A DNA stretch of 16,476 nt from DASRJG01 sp032124015 (GTDB taxonomy: Bacteria > Acidobacteriota > Polarisedimenticolia > Polarisedimenticolales > DASRJG01), in the NCBI GenBank assembly GCA_032124015.1, contig JAQBEH010000081.1, forward strand, positions 1 through 16,476, written 5' to 3'. The number at the start of each line of letters is the position of its first letter. Positions within the stretch are counted from its first letter, which is position 1. Position numbers and translations under genes: made by a program. Under the pieces are notes generated by a model. It saw only the letters and a list, made by a program, of their open reading frames with translations, had not been told where the DNA came from and ran no database searches. Shown here one piece after another: positions 14,426 to 16,476 of the stretch.

Positions 14426-15031
14426 TCACAAACGACCGGAGATCCCCGAACGATGGCGGAGAGGGTGGGATTCGAACCCACGTGCCTGGTCACCCAGACA
14501 AAGCGCTTTCGAGGCGCCCCCGTTACGGCCACTTCGGTACCTCTCCTCAATGGAATCCTCGGACTCCGCCCGCGTCGCTGTCCGGCGCTTGCGGAAAAAG
14601 TCGAGCAAGAGCTCCGATGCTTCCCCGGCGAGCACCCCTCCGGTCGCATCCACCCGGTGATTGAACTCGGCACCGAGCGCCCGCAGGGTTTCGAGGCGGC
14701 CGACGGCCCCGACCCTTAGGTCCGTGGCGCCGAAGATCAGGCGCGTCACCCGCGCGTGGATAGCGGTTCCCAAGCACATCAGGCAGGGCTCGACGGTACA
14801 GTAAAGGGTCGTCCCGACGAGCCGGTAATTCCCCAGTCGCGAAGCCGCATCGCGCAGCGCGAGGACCTCGGCATGCGCGGAAGGATCATGGAGCGCAAGC
14901 GAGGCATTGTGACCGCGACCGACGATTTCACCGTCGACCACGGCGATCGCTCCGACGGGGACCTCTCCGGCGTCGCGCGCGAGCGAAGCCTCCTCGAGAG
15001 CCACCCGCATGAAGCGCTCGTGCTCGTGCAT
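14426..15031 (-). CDS. tadA: tRNA-specific adenosine deaminase TadA, 3' end overlapping a tRNA gene
   Basis: The protein has 201 residues in the open frame. ATG at 15031 has GAGG 5 nt upstream, 18 nt after the 3' end of tRNA-Arg(ACG). The zinc site is HAE (53-55, E55 catalytic) with PCLMC (82-86). EVPVGAIAV, LGNYRLVGTTLY and RVGAVG are family marks. TadA converts A34 of tRNA-Arg(ACG) to inosine. The normal fold ends near residue 150 (LLLDFFRKRR). The frame then lacks a stop and reads straight through the whole tRNA-Ser(CGA) gene (residues 162-193), stopping at TGA 14428-14426. The tail is what a translated tRNA would look like, so it is probably not functional protein. Either tail or message must be handled in an unusual way. 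Confidence 0.93.
   Translation of the reverse strand: MHEHERFMRVALEEASLARDAGEVPVGAIAVVDGEIVGRGHNASLALHDPSAHAEVLALRDAASRLGNYRLVGTTLYCTVEPCLMCLGTAIHARVTRLIFGATDLRVGAVGRLETLRALGAEFNHRVDATGGVLAGEASELLLDFFRKRRTATRAESEDSIEERYRSGRNGGASKALCLGDQARGFESHPLRHRSGISGRL
14454..14546 (-). tRNA. tRNA-Ser(CGA), wholly inside the tadA frame
   Basis: The 93-nt class II tRNA has acceptor arms GGAGAGG and CCTCTCC, discriminator G and encoded CCA. The anticodon loop CTCGAAA gives anticodon CGA, closed by GGCGC/GCGCT with one G-T pair. The long variable arm contains TCTGGGTGACCAGG, and the T arm GTGGGTTCGAATCCCAC is perfect. It reads UCG codons. It lies on the same strand as, and within, the 3' end of tadA. Confidence 0.95.
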
Positions 15032-15049
15032 CAGTGCCTCGACGAAGCA

Positions 15050-15126
15050 TGGTCGGACCGGAGGGATTCGAACCCCCGACCTACTGGTTCGTAGCCAGTC
15101 GCTCTATCCAACTGAGCTACGGTCCG
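15050..15126 (-). tRNA. tRNA-Arg(ACG)
   Basis: The 77-nt tRNA has acceptor arms CGGACCG and CGGTCCG, discriminator A and encoded CCA. TAGCTCAGTTGGATAGAGC is the standard D region. The anticodon stem ACTGG/CCAGT encloses CTACGAA, anticodon ACG. A34 of this tRNA is the known substrate of TadA, whose gene starts 18 nt downstream. Confidence 0.96.
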
Positions 15127-15180
15127 CCCGGTGCTGCGCTGAGAGAGTTGCCGATGATCTGCCTGAAAAAGCGAGCGCGG

Positions 15181-15210
15181 ATACTAGCACCTGACTCTCC
15201 GGAGCGTCAA
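15181..15210 (-). promoter_or_regulatory. Sigma70-type promoter for tRNA-Arg-tadA-tRNA-Ser unit
   Basis: On the minus strand TTGACG (15210-15205), 18 bp, TAGTAT (15186-15181). Predicted start is near 15174, about 48 nt before the tRNA-Arg 5' end. It is the only good promoter match seen upstream of tadA, the serine tRNAs and ffs. Confidence 0.6.
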
Positions 15211-15242
15211 CGCGGTGCCATGTCGACGCCTCTCGTAGGCGG

Positions 15243-15270
15243 TTGCACCACCCAAAAAAGGACCTATATT
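15243..15270 (+). promoter_or_regulatory. Putative promoter for the response regulator
   Basis: TTGCAC (15243-15248), 16 bp, TATATT (15265-15270). The -10 is good and the -35 matches only TTG. An A-tract in the spacer (15254-15259) may bend the DNA. The predicted leader is about 45 nt. Confidence 0.4.
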
Positions 15271-15322
15271 GCTGCCACGATAGGGCCGAAAAAGCGGAAA
15301 GACATAAGTTGGGGGTCTAATC

Positions 15323-15946
15323 ATGACTGGTCAGACTGAAGCGGGGCGCCGGTTCTTCACAACGTCCGAGGTCGCTCGCTACTGTGCCGTGACCAATGAC
15401 GGAGTGCTCAAGTGGATCAAGTCGGGCAAGTTGCGCGCGTTTTCTACCCCAGGTGGGCACTATCGCGTCAGTTCTGAAGATTTCCGCGAATTCTTACAAA
15501 AATACGATATTCCGATCGATGAGGCGTTCTTCTCCGGAGCCTCCAAGGCGCGCTCCGTCCTCGTCGTGGACGACGAGCCCGACATCCGAGAGATCGTTCG
15601 ACGGGTCCTGAAGGAACTGGAGCCTAACCTACGTGTCGAGGAAGCGTCCGACGGATACGAGGCTGGGATCAAGATTGGCGCGATGCAGCCCGATCTCGTC
15701 ATCATGGACATCATGATGCCGAGGGTCGACGGACTCTCCCTCTGCCGCTCGATTCGAGAAAACCCCGACACGCGTTCGATCAAAGTCCTCGCGATAACGG
15801 CCTTTCCGGAGCACGACGCCATCAGGAAGATGTACGACGCGGGAGCCGACCTGTGCCTCATGAAGCCGATCCAGTTCGAGCATTTCCGGCTCGAGGTGCT
15901 CAGGCTTCTCAACGACGCTTCGCGCGGCCAGGCTGCCAGCGCATAG
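15323..15946 (+). CDS. Response regulator with N-terminal excisionase-type DNA-binding domain
   Basis: The protein has 207 residues. ATG at 15323 follows GGGGGT at 8 nt or so. Residues 11-58 are an excisionase/MerR-like winged helix (FFTTSEVARYCAVTNDGVLK then WIKSGKLRAFSTPGGHYRV). Residues 77-198 are a receiver domain: acidic pair D83/D84, phosphoacceptor D129 in VIMDIMMP, T159 and K181 in MKPI. DNA-binding first and receiver second is the reverse of OmpR or NarL proteins. The architecture fits a phosphorylation-controlled DNA-binding protein; no cognate histidine kinase is in the window. It is divergent from the tRNA-tadA unit and 84 nt ahead of a polysaccharide export gene on the same strand, a possible target. 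Confidence 0.9.
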   Translation: MTGQTEAGRRFFTTSEVARYCAVTNDGVLKWIKSGKLRAFSTPGGHYRVSSEDFREFLQKYDIPIDEAFFSGASKARSVLVVDDEPDIREIVRRVLKELEPNLRVEEASDGYEAGIKIGAMQPDLVIMDIMMPRVDGLSLCRSIRENPDTRSIKVLAITAFPEHDAIRKMYDAGADLCLMKPIQFEHFRLEVLRLLNDASRGQAASA

Positions 15947-16030
15947 AGCGCACTTTAGTCGGCGACATGCGATAGCCTAGAGGACCGCGTTCTCAGTAAG
16001 CGCCACGTCCCGCGAAGGGAGGTCCTCACG

Positions 16031-16476
16031 ATGAAGCTCGGCTCACAGACTCAGGCCATGATGCTCTGCGCTTTGATGTTGGCCGCCGCGTTCTCGACGA
16101 TTCGTGCGCAGGAGGTGACGGAATCGTCCTTCCCCGGCGAATACGTTCTGGGCGTCGAGGACAGGCTCTCCATCTCGGTGTGGAAGGAACCCGAGCTATC
16201 CCGGACGGTCATCATCCGTCCGGACGGCAAGGTCACCTGCCCGCTCGTCGGCGACATCCAGGCCGCCGGACGCACGGCGAAGCAATTGAGCGCGGACCTT
16301 ACGACCGCCCTCGCTCGATTCGTCAAGGAACCGGTCGTCAACGTCACGGTCGAGTCGATCGAGAGCTACAAGGTTTATGTCCTCGGAGAAGTCTCGACGC
16401 AGGGCGCGCTCATCCTGAGACGTCGGACGCGTCTCCTCGAGGCGATTGCGCTCTCCGGTGGGATGACGCAGTTCGC
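16031..16476 (+). CDS. Polysaccharide export protein (Wza/GumB type), N-terminal part
   Basis: The gene runs off the right edge; 148 codons are visible. ATG at 16031 has GGGAGG 8 nt upstream. A signal peptide spans about residues 1-26 (cut near IRA-QE), without a lipobox cysteine. Residues 36-108 are the polysaccharide export (PES) domain: GEYVLGVEDRLSISVWKEPE, then VIIRPDGKVTCPLVGDI and PVVNVTVE. A first SLBB domain begins with YKVYVLGEVSTQGAL (113-127) and continues LLEAIALSGGMTQF. In Gram-negative bacteria this family forms the outer membrane or periplasmic part of the channel for capsule or exopolysaccharide. It marks the start of an export locus beyond the window. No clear promoter is seen in the 84-nt gap, so it may be co-transcribed with the regulator. 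Confidence 0.9.
   Translation, partial: MKLGSQTQAMMLCALMLAAAFSTIRAQEVTESSFPGEYVLGVEDRLSISVWKEPELSRTVIIRPDGKVTCPLVGDIQAAGRTAKQLSADLTTALARFVKEPVVNVTVESIESYKVYVLGEVSTQGALILRRRTRLLEAIALSGGMTQF

Overview
The window reads as chromosomal housekeeping sequence from a GC-rich, Gram-negative bacterium. The Gram-negative call rests on a LapA/LapB-type envelope protein, a Wza-type polysaccharide export protein at the right edge, and several secreted proteins. The MglA/MglB polarity pair, the excisionase-domain response regulator and the general gene order recall Acidobacteriota or other deep-branching lineages near the old Deltaproteobacteria. That assignment is inference; no 16S rRNA or other decisive marker is present. 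Nothing here looks like a phage, plasmid, transposon or CRISPR locus.

Layout, right to left, because nearly everything is on the minus strand. (1) 16031-16476 (+): start of a polysaccharide export gene. Before it, at 15323-15946 (+), is a response regulator with an N-terminal excisionase-type DNA-binding domain. (2) From a divergent promoter at 15181-15210 a long minus-strand unit runs: tRNA-Arg(ACG), tadA, tRNA-Ser(CGA), tRNA-Ser(GGA), 4.5S-type SRP RNA, dnaX, ybaB/ebfC, recR, mglB-like, mglA-like. (3) A strong promoter at 10200-10229 drives rplU, rpmA, obg, nadD, rsfS and rlmH, a ribosome and ribosome-assembly cluster joined by overlapping stop/start codons and non-ATG starts. (4) A promoter at 6935-6963 precedes a lapA-lapB fusion, comF and a secreted cyclophilin-like protein. 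(5) A small secreted lysine-tailed protein has two tandem promoters and a classic intrinsic terminator. (6) A membrane protein fused to a spermidine-synthase-like domain follows. (7) The first codons of a secreted protein run off the left edge.

The strongest points of interest are these. tadA lies directly between the gene for its own substrate, tRNA-Arg(ACG), and a tRNA-Ser gene that sits wholly inside the tadA reading frame, so tRNA maturation would cut the tadA message. The lapA and lapB functions are fused in one protein. The cyclophilin domain has lost most catalytic residues. rsfS appears to start at a CTG that overlaps the nadD stop codon. I did not find a clear new defence or mobile system.
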